DNA of 64,000 nucleotides from PALSA-1353 sp050014015 (GCA_050014015.1 JBEKEC010000005.1:1-64000); one strand, 5' to 3'; positions 1-10,101 are shown, counted from the first letter of the stretch. Notes: generated by a model not told the origin, from the letters alone. Numbers and translations are program-made.

Positions 1-300
1 CATGAACCCCGCAACGGAAGGCGAAGCCTCCGCTATGAAAGGCGAAGCCTCTGCAAGGGAGTTCCGTATAGGTGCGTGGGCGACGCCTCTCAAGAGCGAT
101 CGTCTGACGAAGAGAAAGATCCCGTGGCGAATAACCTGTGGGCAATGACCGACGATGTCCAAGCCAGTCGAAGCCGACCGAGGCGGTCAAAGGAATACGG
201 CCCCGCCGCGGTACAAGACCAGCCCCCGGATCGCCGAAGGAAGACAGCGGCGCCAGGGGCGCGGTGGAATTGTCTTGACAATTCGCTTCTTATAGGTGCT
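1..300. other. Left-edge stretch without a supported gene
   Basis: I see no convincing coding region here. A 13-bp direct repeat (AAGGCGAAGCCTC) occurs at 18-30 and 39-51 with a 21-bp period. Short open frames exist on both strands, but they have no ribosome site and low-complexity Arg/Ser-rich translations. The stretch lies beyond the tRNA scar at 338 and may be chromosomal flank or an older neighbouring island. Confidence 0.4.
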
Positions 301-340
301 CTATTGAAAAAAGCCACCTAAAGGCGGCCTTTTTCAATAG
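301..340. terminator. Bidirectional hairpin terminator
   Basis: A nearly perfect inverted repeat runs from CTATTGAAAAA (301-311) to TTTTTCAATAG (330-340), with a GC-rich core pairing GCCaCCT with AGGcGGC. A-runs and T-runs flank the core, so it can terminate in both directions. On the minus strand it lies directly after the tRNA 3'-end fragment at 338-356, where a tRNA terminator is expected. Confidence 0.75.
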
Positions 341-356
341 CGGGGGGAGGACTTGA
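338..356 (-). other. tRNA 3'-end fragment, old attachment-site scar
   Basis: The plus strand shares the 17-bp block CAATAGCGGGGGGAGGA with the better preserved tRNA 3' half at 13333-13375, followed by a T-loop-like stretch ending in GAAC. On the minus strand this is a tRNA acceptor and T-arm end. The T-stem no longer pairs and there is no anticodon arm, so it is not a functional tRNA. With an integrase remnant immediately to its right, it reads as the attachment scar of an older island. The tRNA identity is inferred from the second copy. Confidence 0.55.
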
Positions 357-379
357 ACTACCCACGGATTCCCCGGCAA

Positions 380-553
380 ATACGCATGTTTCGCCCCAAC
401 CCGGCACAGATTCCGGCACACTGACCCCCGCGCCGGCCTCGCCCCTGTCCCCCGACCTGGCCGAACTGGTGAACGCCTGGCCGACGGCCGGTGGCGCTCA
501 AGGCGGGAATCATGGCAATGGTGAAGGCCGCAAAGGGGGGCGGTGGTGGGTGA
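380..553 (+). pseudogene. C-terminal remnant of a site-specific integrase
   Basis: In one frame a Pro/Ser/Thr-rich linker leads to DLAELVNAWPT. After a frameshift the neighbouring frame continues ALKAGIMAMVKAAK and ends at TGA 551-553. The pattern of an acidic residue, hydrophobics, AWPT-LP and then AI-AGI-AMV-AA is what I recall from the C-terminal tail of planctomycete tyrosine integrases. No catalytic domain is present, so only the tail survives. Its position next to the tRNA 3'-end scar at 338-356 supports the reading. The family assignment is from memory and should be checked by profile search. Confidence 0.4.
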
Positions 554-779
554 GGGGGAATCAAAGCCAACGTGCGAGCGTGACCGGGAAAGCGAGCGCC
601 TATAGCGGGAGAAATCAAGTGTCGGTTGCATAAACCGCACTTGAATAAAGGCGACTCTTCATGCTGAAATTGTTTATTGCAAGCGTTCCTCCGGCCGCAT
701 TCCTTTGAGTAGGATATGGTTAAGGCAATATTCATGAAGTCGTGTACGGAATTTGCTGCCGGAAAGAAACTCGCTCTTT

Positions 780-1976
780 CTAATCCGCATATTCGTGGTA
801 AACCGCAAAAATTTCCGCAACCCGGCATAACAAGGCGTCGAGTATGGCGGGATCGAATTCCGTTTTGCGGCCGGATTGCAGGATTTGGAGACATTTTTCA
901 GTCGGAAATGCGGCCTTGTACGGGCGCGGGCTGTGCAGGGCATCAAACACATCCACGATCGCCGTGATGCGGCCTTCCAGCGGAATCGCTTCGCCACGTA
1001 TTCCCGTGGGATAGCCGGACCCATCAAACCGCTCGTGATGTGTCATCGCGATCGAAGCCGCCATCGTGAGCAGCGGTGAATCGAAGGACTGTCGCGGCAT
1101 CAATCCGAGGTCGGCGTATTTCCGCGCCAATTCAGCCTCGCTGTCGGTCGTCGGATCAATGATCGCCTTGCCATATTCGCAGTGTTTTCGCATGAGCGCG
1201 TATTCCTCGGGGGTCAGCTTACCTGGCTTGAGGAGAATCGCGTCGGGAATTCCGATCTTGCCGATATCATGCAATTGCGCGGCTAACTCGACCATCGCGG
1301 ATTTCATCGGGCTGTATCCCAGCTCAGCCGCCAGGATCCTCGCGCAGCGTCCGACGCGAATCACGTGCCGTCCGGTCGTGTCGTCGCGATATTCGCCGGC
1401 GCGCGCCAGGCACTGGATGACGCGCAGGCGCGACATTTCGACTTCGGCAGTCCGTTTCTGCACTTCGCGTTCCAGCTTCACGGAATACCCGGCCAGATAA
1501 TCCTGGTGGGCCTTGACGGTAAGGACGTTGCGAAGACGCGGCATCAGCTCGTGGGGATCGACCGGCTTCGCCAGAAAATCGGTGGCGCCCAGTTCCAGGG
1601 CCGACAACTTCGTCGGCGCATCGGTCGACGCGGTAAGAATCAGCACCGGGGTGTGCCGAAAACGCTCGTCCTGTCGAATCCATTCAAGGATCTGCAGACC
1701 ATTTATCTGCGGCATCATGACGTCCAGCAGCACCGCGTCCGGCTGCTCGGCGAGCAGCATATCCATCGCCCGTGTTGAATCGGATGTCGTCACGAAATTT
1801 CCGTATCCCGTGCCCTGCAGATACTTTCGGAGGACTTTGATGTTGATCGGCTCGTCATCGACGATCATGAGCTTCGCGTCCAGAAAACGAGCATGTTCGC
1901 GGGCGATTTCCGGCGGATCGCTCGTGTCCGGAAGCGCGGCGGTTGGTAGCGAAATTGCAGCAGGGACAAAGTTCAT
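780..1976 (-). CDS. Response regulator with HD-GYP cyclic-di-GMP phosphodiesterase domain
   Basis: A 398-residue cytoplasmic two-domain regulator. The N-terminal receiver (about residues 34-150) has the acidic pair VDDEP at 39-43, phospho-acceptor Asp85 in LLDVMMP, and the conserved Lys in AKPVD near 137. A coiled linker leads to an HD-GYP domain with HD at 236-237 (LHDIGKIGIPD) and the full HHERFDGSGYP motif at 313-323, so metal-dependent hydrolysis of cyclic-di-GMP is expected. Its start overlaps the stop of the upstream hybrid kinase by 4 nt (ATGA), so the kinase is the likely phosphodonor through its HPt domain. Together they form a complete phosphorelay ending in second-messenger turnover. 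Confidence 0.93.
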   Translation of the reverse strand: MNFVPAAISLPTAALPDTSDPPEIAREHARFLDAKLMIVDDEPINIKVLRKYLQGTGYGNFVTTSDSTRAMDMLLAEQPDAVLLDVMMPQINGLQILEWIRQDERFRHTPVLILTASTDAPTKLSALELGATDFLAKPVDPHELMPRLRNVLTVKAHQDYLAGYSVKLEREVQKRTAEVEMSRLRVIQCLARAGEYRDDTTGRHVIRVGRCARILAAELGYSPMKSAMVELAAQLHDIGKIGIPDAILLKPGKLTPEEYALMRKHCEYGKAIIDPTTDSEAELARKYADLGLMPRQSFDSPLLTMAASIAMTHHERFDGSGYPTGIRGEAIPLEGRITAIVDVFDALHSPRPYKAAFPTEKCLQILQSGRKTEFDPAILDALLCRVAEIFAVYHEYAD

Positions 1977-4474
1977 GGATTACTTCCCGAGGGCGCTGTG
2001 GCCTTGGGCTCGGGGCGCACGACGCGCCGGCCGAGCTCCTGAACATCCGCCAGTGCGGCGGCGATCTCGTCGAGGCGTTTTTCCTTCGCCAATCTCTCGA
2101 GCTTCGCCGCCGGGCTCGTGAAGGCATTGAAGCCCGCGGTGCCCCCGGATCCTTTGAGCCAGTGCGCCAGCGACGCCAATTCCGATAGTTCCTGATGCTC
2201 CCAGGCCTTCTGCATTTCACCGATCTGCTGCCGCAGGCGATCCGCAAACTCCTGAACTATCTCCAGGAAGTCCGGGTCCTCAATCGGAAGCGTCGATTGC
2301 AGCATGGGAAGCTCGGCCAAAGCCGGCGCGCGAGGCGGTGGGGCGGCATCCGGCGGCGTTTCCGCCGGGAGCGTGCCCACCAACTCCGCCAGCGTGCGCA
2401 GCAGCAAATCGACATCGATCGGTTTGCTGAGATAGCCGGTGCATCCCGCGGCTCGGCATTTCTCCTCTTCGCCTTTCATGGCGTTCGCCGTGAGTGCGAT
2501 GATCGGCAGCTTGCAACCCTCCTGCCGCAATCGACGGGTTGCGGTGAAACCGTCCATCACGGGCATCTGCATGTCCATGAGGATGACGTCGTATGGCGCG
2601 GCCATGGCCTTTTCGAAACCGATCTGCCCATTGCCCGCCAGTTCTACGAGGACGCCCGCGCGTTGCAGAACGACGTTGATGAGTTTCTGATTCGAGGCGC
2701 CATCCTCGACGACCAGAAGACGGGCGGGTTTGAGCCGAACGACGGAAGCGTGGGTGCCTCGCGAATTGGATTTCGGCGCCTCCTCAGAAAGCGGATCGAA
2801 CAGCTCAACGGCTTCGGCTGGCCCCGCATCGATAGAAAGTGTAAAGGTGCTCCCCTTGCCATATTGACTTTTCACGGTGAGTCCACCGCCCAGCGCCGTC
2901 GCGCATTGCCGGCTGATGGAAAGCCCAAGCCCCGTCCCACCAAAGCGGCGCGTGATCGAATTATCCGCCTGCGTGAAGGGATCGAAAATCCGCTGCAGAG
3001 CGTCGGGCTTCATCCCAATCCCCGTGTCAATGACATCGACGACAAGTCCGGGCCGCTTTTCGGAGCAGTCGAGTCTTGCCAGCAGCGTCACACCACCCTT
3101 TTCCGTGAATTTGATGGAATTCCCCACCAGGTTGGTTATGATCTGCCGGAACCGCGTCGGATCGGTAAGAATTGTCGCCGGGGCCAGGCCATCCCAGCCG
3201 AACGAAAGCTCAATTCCCTTGTCATGCGCCCGGATGCCCAGGGTGGCGACGACATCCGAAATAATCTGGTTTGGCGAGCAGCGCGTCAGCTCGATTTCCA
3301 GTTTGCCCGATTCGATCTTCGAAAGATCGAGAATGTCATTGATCAATTCCAGCAGATGCTGGCCGCTCGAGTGAATCGTGTTAAGGAACTCCTGCCGCTC
3401 GGCTTCGCTGTCTTCGTATCCGCGGCGAAGCACATCGGTGAAACCGAGAATCGCATTCATCGGCGTGCGGATTTCGTGGCTCATTCTCGCCAGGAATTCG
3501 CTCTTGGCGCGGTTTGCCTCATCGGCGGCCTGTTTGGATTTGCGAAGCTCAATTTCCTTTTCAACCAGCGGAGTCACATCCTCAAAGCTGGCCAGCGCGC
3601 CGCGCGGCTGTCCCCGCGCGCCGGCCACCGGCGAACAGTTGACGATGAAGGTGCGGCGAACGCCCAGGGCATCTCGCAAATGAAGCGTACTGTTGCGCTG
3701 CGTCGTGTTCTGTTCGATGGCAACCTTCCACGGTAGGACCGAGGCTTTGGCAATTCCATCGGGAGATTCCTGTTCCCACGCGAGCGTCGACGCCTCGATG
3801 CCCATCAGTGCATCAGCTTCCCGGCCAACCACCTGACCGAACGCACGATTGGCGAGGGCGATCCGACCTTCCCGGTCCATGATTAACAATCCCTCGGCCA
3901 GCGTGTCCAGCGCCGCGCGAACATGCGGCGGAACAACTTTCGATGGATCGAGATGTTGCAGCGTGCGCTTGAGGAAAACCAGGAACGAAAACAGGCTTAC
4001 CAGCGAGATGAACAGAATCATCTTGGTGTACGGCGAATACAAGAATCCGAATGCTCCGCCGCGTGTCAGCGGCTGAAAGCACATTTCAACCGATCCCCAC
4101 GTTTTGTTCTGAGAAAATATCGGCACGAGGACATGCGAGCCGGCGCTTGCACGATCGGTGGAATTGTTCCAATGTGCGGCATGATTTCCGATATCGCTGA
4201 TCAGAAATCCATCCGCCTTGCGAACGCCGAGCGACAGGATATCTGGATTGCGTTTAGCGACGGCGCGAAGCACGGCGTCAAGGTCGACCATGTCGCCACG
4301 GGTTACAAACGCAGATGCGTTGACCGCGATCGCTTCCGCGAGGGTGGCGCGTCCGCTCATGGCGGCTGCTTGGTTGTTGGGGACAAAACCCACCATGATC
4401 GCCAGCGCCATAGCGCTGATTAACAGCAACTGTAATCCAAAGACGATTTTCAGACGGACGGGTATGCGGTTCAT
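1973..4474 (-). CDS. Membrane-bound hybrid sensor histidine kinase with receiver and HPt domains
   Basis: An 833-residue hybrid kinase. Membrane segments near residues 8-30 and 150-172 flank an extracytoplasmic sensor of about 120 residues. A PAS-like domain (about 190-300) follows, then HisKA with phospho-acceptor His333 (MSHEIRTPMN) and an HATPase with N and G boxes (DTGIGM, GGTGLGLSIS). A receiver domain has Asp634 in LMDMQMP. A C-terminal HPt domain has His771 in AHWLKGSGG. All phosphorelay residues are present, so it is predicted active: His333 to Asp634 to His771 to the HD-GYP regulator downstream. Its start overlaps the stop of the upstream Ig-repeat protein gene by 4 nt, implying translational coupling. 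The sensed signal cannot be read from the sequence. Confidence 0.93.
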   Translation of the reverse strand: MNRIPVRLKIVFGLQLLLISAMALAIMVGFVPNNQAAAMSGRATLAEAIAVNASAFVTRGDMVDLDAVLRAVAKRNPDILSLGVRKADGFLISDIGNHAAHWNNSTDRASAGSHVLVPIFSQNKTWGSVEMCFQPLTRGGAFGFLYSPYTKMILFISLVSLFSFLVFLKRTLQHLDPSKVVPPHVRAALDTLAEGLLIMDREGRIALANRAFGQVVGREADALMGIEASTLAWEQESPDGIAKASVLPWKVAIEQNTTQRNSTLHLRDALGVRRTFIVNCSPVAGARGQPRGALASFEDVTPLVEKEIELRKSKQAADEANRAKSEFLARMSHEIRTPMNAILGFTDVLRRGYEDSEAERQEFLNTIHSSGQHLLELINDILDLSKIESGKLEIELTRCSPNQIISDVVATLGIRAHDKGIELSFGWDGLAPATILTDPTRFRQIITNLVGNSIKFTEKGGVTLLARLDCSEKRPGLVVDVIDTGIGMKPDALQRIFDPFTQADNSITRRFGGTGLGLSISRQCATALGGGLTVKSQYGKGSTFTLSIDAGPAEAVELFDPLSEEAPKSNSRGTHASVVRLKPARLLVVEDGASNQKLINVVLQRAGVLVELAGNGQIGFEKAMAAPYDVILMDMQMPVMDGFTATRRLRQEGCKLPIIALTANAMKGEEEKCRAAGCTGYLSKPIDVDLLLRTLAELVGTLPAETPPDAAPPPRAPALAELPMLQSTLPIEDPDFLEIVQEFADRLRQQIGEMQKAWEHQELSELASLAHWLKGSGGTAGFNAFTSPAAKLERLAKEKRLDEIAAALADVQELGRRVVRPEPKATAPSGSNP

Positions 4475-7400
4475 GAGATTTCCCCAGATGTTTCCGGTGA
4501 CGATATTTTCGCGGCGAGAGCCGTGCCGGGATTCTCATTCGATTGTTCGACAAGCGACTCAATAGATTCATCATCGCCGGGTTTGGCTTTGCGCTTGCGC
4601 GATTTGTCGAAATTCTCGAGCACAGGGAGCGGATCCATCGATTTCCAGGCGGGAAACATCGACAGGAAACTGCTCAGGAGCGAGCCGCCACGGATCAGCC
4701 AAATCAGATAAGCCGCCGACGCGCCCAGGGAGACCACCGTAGCGGATCCGGCCTCAAGCTTGAGCTTTTTCTGCGACGCCATGTCGGTTTTGATCGCATC
4801 CAGATCCTGCAGCATCGGACTTTGCGGCGATAGGAAAGTGAAGACTTGGTCGGGAACAGTGTGAACCTGCTTGTCGGGAATGATAGGTGCTGCCGGTGGC
4901 AAAATATGCTCCGCTGCCGGCGCGGGGCTGGCGGAGTTTGCCTTGGCGGCGACAACGGATCTGTTGGCGACAACGGATTTGTCGCCGGCCCCGGCCTGTC
5001 CCGCACTCGGCGCGGCGACTGACGGCGCGGGAGCCGACGCGGGTGCGGTGGCAATGTAGTTGGCGGTAAGCGCATCTGGCGCGTCAATCGGGTCCTCAGA
5101 GAAGATGCCGGTGTTGTCGGTAGGGCCATTCGATTGTGATTCGGATGTTGAATTGCCGGTTGAACTGAAAGCCTGATCAAGAATTCCCGTAAGGACGGTA
5201 TTGTCACCAAATAATGCGCTCGTGCTTGCCGTGACGGGCGAGATGGGGGTGACCGCTGCGCCGCCCCTGTAAATGCCGACCGATTTCGTCGGAGAATTCT
5301 GGCCAAGGCTGATTTCGTCGATGGTGACGGAAATGGAACCGGGGCCCGAGAATCCAGCAGTCGGCGTAAATTTGAGACCATGTAGTGAGCTGTTGATGGC
5401 CTTCAGGCTGCCGTTAAGCGTTACCGTGGTGTCGTTCGACCCCGTGCCGGCCGAGAGAGTCACGCCGTTTAATTCGGCGAGAGAGATCACGCCGCCGGTC
5501 GCGGCGAGAGTGACAGTCACGGCAACCGACTGAGTATTCGGGTCATCGTCGCTGATGTAAATGGGGTTGCCGTTTGAGAAAACGAGCGGCTGGTTGCCCC
5601 CTGTCGCCTGGCTCGCGGGAACGGTTGCGGAAAGATCGTCAATCAGCGAAACGTTTGCGCTTCCGCTGATGTTGCCACTGGTGGCAATAATGGTTGCGGT
5701 GCCGAAGCCGGCGTTTGGAGCGGTGTAGAAGCCGGCGGAATCGATCGAACCAACATTGCCGAGAGTGGACCAAGTAAACGTCGGTTGCGAATGCATCGCG
5801 AGGCCGAACTGATCGACCGCAGTCGCGGAGAACTGCTCGCTGCCCGCGCGCCCGAGGCTTGAATTTGCGGGCGTTACGGTAATTCCGGAGTATGTGGAGA
5901 CAACCTGCACGGTTACGCCGCTGGTCACGCTGGCACCCTCGGCATCGACGATCGTTGCCAGCAGGTGGTAAGTTCCCGGCGCGGCGAAGGCGGCGGTTAC
6001 GTTCTTCGACGCGTTAGTATTGTTGCTGGAGAAAATCACTGCGGCGGGAGCGGTTCCGGTCGTGCTCCAGATATAGATCAGATTCGCCTCGCCGCCGTCG
6101 TCGGCGCCGAGGACCCTCAGGTTGGTTGTTTTTTCGTCGACAACTGTTGCCGACGCGGCGGCGGGAATTGCAATGGTCGGGGGGGCGTTGGCGATGGTAA
6201 CGGTTGTGGTCTGGTTCACTGAACCGCTCGAAACAGTTACATCCGCCAACCCTGGTTTGTCGGGCGAAGTGTAGAGGCCCAAAGTGCTGATCGATCCATC
6301 GCCGGAACTGATCGACCAATTCAGGGCCGGCGTGGCCATGGAACTACCAAATTGATCGAAGGCGTCCGCGGAGAATTGTTGCTGTGCGTTCTGGTACATC
6401 GTCGGCGCTGATGGCGTGATCGTCAGGCTGGCGAGCGACTGATCGACAACAACCGTTGCGGCGGAAGATGTGGATAATCCTCCGGCATCGGTAATCGTTA
6501 CGAGTAAATAATACGTGCCGGCTTTGGAGAACTGGGCGAAGGTGTTTTTTGCGGCGTTGCTGTTGTTAATTGAGAAATTAACGGCCGCTGGTGGAGTACC
6601 AACAACGCCCCAGGCATAGGTCAGATTGGATTCACCGCCATCATCTGCGCCGAGGATGGAAAGAAGCGTCGACGATCCGGTGACGGGAGCATCCGCGGAG
6701 GCAGCGGGAGTTGCGACGGTGGGGGCGGCATTGGTGACATCAATCGAAGCCGTTCCAGAAACCGACCCTACGGTCGCACTGATCGTCGCCGTGCCCGCGC
6801 CGCCCGATCCGGCGGCGGTGAAAAGACCAGCGTCGTTGATTGCGCCGAGGCCCGCAACAACGGCCCAGGCGAACGTGGGTTGCGTGATCATCGGATCGCC
6901 AAACTGATCGTTGGCGATGGCGGAGAATTGCTGGCGGCCGTTTTCATTGAGCGCAGCCGTGCCCGGGCTGACAACGATTGCGCTCAGCGTCTGCTGGACG
7001 GTGACGTTTACATCTTGCGTGGTGATTGACTCATTGTTGATCGCCACCTGGAATGTGTAGTTTCCCGAGTCGAAAAATGTTGCGGTGGTCGTCAGTGCGG
7101 CCGATGAACCGTTCACGCTGAAATTCGGGTCGGCAGCTCCGGTTGGCTTGTCAATGACCGACCACGTGTAAGTGACGCCGCTGGTTGCGCCGCCGAAGAC
7201 GGTGAGATTCGTTGAAGTTCCCGTGATGACGCTTTCCGGAGCGACTGCGGTGCCGTCGGACACCAGGGTTATACCGGCCGATCCCTGAACCGATCCGCTG
7301 GTGGCGTACACGGTGGCAGTGGTTGGCGTAACGGGGGATGTGTAGAGTCCAGTTGAATCGATTGATCCCTCACCTGTTTCCGTCCAGGTGAACGCCGGCT

Positions 7401-8889
7401 GGACCAGCATGCTTTGCCCGAATTGGTCCAGCGCGACTGCACTGAATTGCTGCATGGCGCCGGCGCCGAGAGAACTATTGGCGGGTGAAACCGCGATGCT
7501 GGTCAAAGTCTGATCGACCGTTACATTGACCGAACTGGTGGCGGAAAGTCCGCCGGCATCAGTGATGGTGGCCTGGAGCAAATAAGTCCCCGCCTGGCCG
7601 AATGTCACGGTGGTGTTCTTCGCCGCGTTCGAGCCGTTCAGGCTGAAGCTCGGAGCCGGCGCGCCGGTGGGCTGGGTCAACACCGACCAGGAATAGGTGA
7701 GGTTGGATTCTCCACCATCATCCGCGCCAAGCACGCTCAGCGCCGTGCTGGCTGCCGTCACAGTGCTCGGCGTGGCTGCAGCCACCGTGGCGACAGTGGG
7801 CGCTGCGTTAATCACGGTGATCGAAGCCGATCCACTCACGGAGCCGCTTGTGGCGGTTATCCCGACTGAGCCGACGCCGTAAGGCGCTGTGTACAATCCG
7901 CTCGAGTCGATCGAGCCAATACCGGAAGCCTTGGACCACGTGAACGCCGGCTGGACGGACATCGCGCTGCCGAACTGGTCGTATCCAATCGCGGAGAATT
8001 GCTGGGTCTGATTTTCGTTGAGCGATGGAGTCCCCGGCGAGACGGCGATCATCGCCAGGGTTTGATCGACCGACACGGTCACCGAACTGGTGGTTGAAAG
8101 GTTTGCTGCATCGGTGATCGTCACCTGGAAGTTGTATGTGCCCGCCTTGGAAAATGTCGCGATGGTGTTCTGGGCCGCATTATTGCCGTTGTCGCTGAAC
8201 ACGACCGCGGCGGGCGGTGTGCCGGTGGTCGCCCAGGTGTATTTGAGATTTGCTTCGCCGGCGTCGTCGGCGCCCAGGACGCTCAGTGTGGTGGCGACGC
8301 CAGTCACGGGACTAGGGCTTGCCGCAGCCGCGGTGGCGACCGTAGGAGGAGCGGGAGTCACCGTCATTGAAATGGTGTTGGTCGTGAAGGTGGTCGGAAA
8401 GCCCAGGATTTGATGAGCGGTGATAAACGTCAGCGGGTCCGAGCCGGTGAAGTTCGTTGTCGGCGTAAAGACAAGTCCATTGAGTGCCGCGTTCATTGCC
8501 GGCGCGGTTCCCGCGAATTCGACGGTGCTCTGACCGTTGCCCGTGCCGTTGATGAACGACAATCCGCTGGTTGTCGAAAGCGTGAGCTTGCCGTCCGCGA
8601 CGCTGAGCCCGACATCGTTCGATGATGCACTGGCCTCAATTTCGTTATTTTTTTGAGAGGAAAATGTCAGCGGAACATTCTCGGCGGTCGTTTGTGGGCC
8701 CGGATATACGTCAAAGAGCGGCACGTTGCTCATCAAAAACCGAGGCTCAAAGGCTTCAAGCGAGCGCGGTGGTTTGGGACTCTTCCGGGAATCGACAGCC
8801 TTATCGGACGGAGCCCCGCCGCGCAGCCGGTTCAAGAGGCCACGACATCGCTGCTTTAAGTTGGTGCATCTCTGGAAGACAACATCCAC
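4471..8889 (-). CDS. Giant Ig/PKD-repeat surface protein with planctomycete LEPR motif
   Basis: About 1,472 residues from my chosen GTG start at 8889, which has AGGAG six bases upstream. The frame stays open to 9192, but that extension overlaps the IS66 3' end and has no signal sequence. Near residue 43 is LEAFEPRFLMS, the N-terminal LEPR-type motif known from planctomycete giant extracellular proteins. The body contains about five units of roughly 175-180 residues. Each pairs a PKD-like module (ADDGGE-NLTY-W, TITDAGG) with a bacterial Ig-like module (AV-DQFG, LYTSP). Cadherin-like modules lie at both ends. Near the C-terminus one membrane helix (AAYLIWLIRGG region) precedes a basic cytoplasmic tail, so it is probably anchored with its repeats outside. 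It leads an operon with the kinase and HD-GYP regulator and might present an external signal to them; that is inference. Confidence 0.8.
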   Translation of the reverse strand: MDVVFQRCTNLKQRCRGLLNRLRGGAPSDKAVDSRKSPKPPRSLEAFEPRFLMSNVPLFDVYPGPQTTAENVPLTFSSQKNNEIEASASSNDVGLSVADGKLTLSTTSGLSFINGTGNGQSTVEFAGTAPAMNAALNGLVFTPTTNFTGSDPLTFITAHQILGFPTTFTTNTISMTVTPAPPTVATAAAASPSPVTGVATTLSVLGADDAGEANLKYTWATTGTPPAAVVFSDNGNNAAQNTIATFSKAGTYNFQVTITDAANLSTTSSVTVSVDQTLAMIAVSPGTPSLNENQTQQFSAIGYDQFGSAMSVQPAFTWSKASGIGSIDSSGLYTAPYGVGSVGITATSGSVSGSASITVINAAPTVATVAAATPSTVTAASTALSVLGADDGGESNLTYSWSVLTQPTGAPAPSFSLNGSNAAKNTTVTFGQAGTYLLQATITDAGGLSATSSVNVTVDQTLTSIAVSPANSSLGAGAMQQFSAVALDQFGQSMLVQPAFTWTETGEGSIDSTGLYTSPVTPTTATVYATSGSVQGSAGITLVSDGTAVAPESVITGTSTNLTVFGGATSGVTYTWSVIDKPTGAADPNFSVNGSSAALTTTATFFDSGNYTFQVAINNESITTQDVNVTVQQTLSAIVVSPGTAALNENGRQQFSAIANDQFGDPMITQPTFAWAVVAGLGAINDAGLFTAAGSGGAGTATISATVGSVSGTASIDVTNAAPTVATPAASADAPVTGSSTLLSILGADDGGESNLTYAWGVVGTPPAAVNFSINNSNAAKNTFAQFSKAGTYYLLVTITDAGGLSTSSAATVVVDQSLASLTITPSAPTMYQNAQQQFSADAFDQFGSSMATPALNWSISSGDGSISTLGLYTSPDKPGLADVTVSSGSVNQTTTVTIANAPPTIAIPAAASATVVDEKTTNLRVLGADDGGEANLIYIWSTTGTAPAAVIFSSNNTNASKNVTAAFAAPGTYHLLATIVDAEGASVTSGVTVQVVSTYSGITVTPANSSLGRAGSEQFSATAVDQFGLAMHSQPTFTWSTLGNVGSIDSAGFYTAPNAGFGTATIIATSGNISGSANVSLIDDLSATVPASQATGGNQPLVFSNGNPIYISDDDPNTQSVAVTVTLAATGGVISLAELNGVTLSAGTGSNDTTVTLNGSLKAINSSLHGLKFTPTAGFSGPGSISVTIDEISLGQNSPTKSVGIYRGGAAVTPISPVTASTSALFGDNTVLTGILDQAFSSTGNSTSESQSNGPTDNTGIFSEDPIDAPDALTANYIATAPASAPAPSVAAPSAGQAGAGDKSVVANRSVVAAKANSASPAPAAEHILPPAAPIIPDKQVHTVPDQVFTFLSPQSPMLQDLDAIKTDMASQKKLKLEAGSATVVSLGASAAYLIWLIRGGSLLSSFLSMFPAWKSMDPLPVLENFDKSRKRKAKPGDDESIESLVEQSNENPGTALAAKISSPETSGEIS

Positions 8890-9130
8890 CCGACACTCCT
8901 GGCCATTGCAATCGATACACCCGCTTTTGATTCTCAATCGACGAAACAGGATGCAATCTGGAGCAACAGCGTCGGATATAAGCTCTATTGCCACACTTTT
9001 GATGGGAATCGAGCTAGAGAAGAATACCCCTCGTTCGATCGAAGCAATTCGAACGCCGAACCGACTCTCCTCGGCCCGTTTTATCGGCCTTGCAGCTAAC
9101 AGAACTGTCGGCCATGCAGACACTGCACCG
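8890..9130. other. Short gap between Ig-repeat gene and IS66 remnant
   Basis: About 240 bp. It stays open in frame with the Ig-repeat protein, but the translation is basic and non-repetitive, with no signal peptide. It probably holds the promoter of the three-gene operon. I could not pick a single convincing -35/-10 pair. Confidence 0.4.
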
Positions 9131-10080
9131 CTACCGTGAAGGAACTGGATTTCGCCGCGGCCAATGATCCGGCAACCAGCTTTCGACATCACTCATCAGC
9201 GTGGCTGGCAGGTTCGTCAGTAGGTGAGTCAAATATCGTTGAGGATCAATTCCGTGCCGGCGGCAGGTGCTCGTCAGGCTGGACAGGATCGCGGCGGTCC
9301 GGCCGCCTCGCTCATTCCCAACGAATAAACTGTTTTTACGATTAAGGCAGATTCGCTTCATTTCTATCTCGCAAATGTTGTTATCCAGCGGCTGGGCGCC
9401 ATCAGTCGTGAAGACGCTCAATTCATTCCATTGGTTCAGAAGGTAGCCCACCGCCTCGGACATCGGATGCTTGGGAAGCAACTGGTCGCGCCAGATGAAC
9501 AGCTTGTCCTTCAGCATGGACAGGATCGGAATCGATTCGCGCTGGCGCAGCGCCAGCCGTGCTTTCACATCCACTTCCTTGCCGTGATCCTCGACGGCGT
9601 ATAGCAGCTTGATGATCCCCACCGCCTCGGCGGCAATGGCCGGATGCGTCTTTTCGGCATCGACGAACTTTCTTCTTCCGTGGGCCCAACAGCCGGCGCG
9701 GGTAATGTCGTTGCCCACTACTACTCCGTCGTAGCCGCCATAGGCGTCGGCAAGCAGGATTTGCTTGTAGTCCTTAAGAAACGTCGTCGGCCCGTGGCGA
9801 CCCCGGCCAAGGGTAAAATCGAAGACCTTGTACGGATTGTGCTCGTCGCCGACGTACACCCAAATTCTGGCCTGCTTCGTTTTCTCCGGCCACAGCATCG
9901 GCATCACCGTGTCATCGGTGCAGATGAAGCCCATCATGAAGTCGATGGAACGTGAGAACGACTGGGCGCAGCTCGTCGATGACATTCGGCTTCGGCACCG
10001 CAACCGGCCTCGCTTCATGGAGATTGTGGAGAGACTGGGGAACCGGACGATTCTCGCAGCCCAGAAAACTCGGCGATAAA
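9131..10080 (-). pseudogene. IS66-family transposase (TnpC), truncated 5' remnant
   Basis: The C-terminal two thirds of an IS66 transposase are readable. They include the catalytic region TDDTVMPML, then ARIWVYVGDEHNPY, LADAYGGYDG and GCWAHGRRKF, the later NRKNSLFVGNERGG block, and the typical ending LPDHWPRR. The N-terminal zinc-finger and leucine-zipper part is missing, and the first 50 or so codons look frameshifted between two minus-strand frames. TnpA and TnpB partners and terminal inverted repeats are not visible. The remnant abuts the stop of the primase-helicase gene at 10102, so an insertion or deletion formed this junction. It is not expected to be active. Confidence 0.85.
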
Positions 10081-10101
10081 TGTGCAACCCGAATTTCTGG
10101 A

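Noticed and set aside
76..321. 81-codon open frame near the left edge, with an overlapping one on the other strand
   Set aside because: No ribosome site, low-complexity sequence, and its end lies inside the terminator hairpin.
2195..3736. 513-codon open frame antisense to the histidine kinase
   Set aside because: It is a shadow of a GC-rich, well-supported kinase gene and has Arg/Gln-rich composition without domains.
8890..9192. N-terminal extension of the Ig-repeat protein to 9192
   Set aside because: It overlaps the IS66 3' end and lacks a signal sequence, and a GTG with a good ribosome site lies at 8889, just before the LEPR motif.
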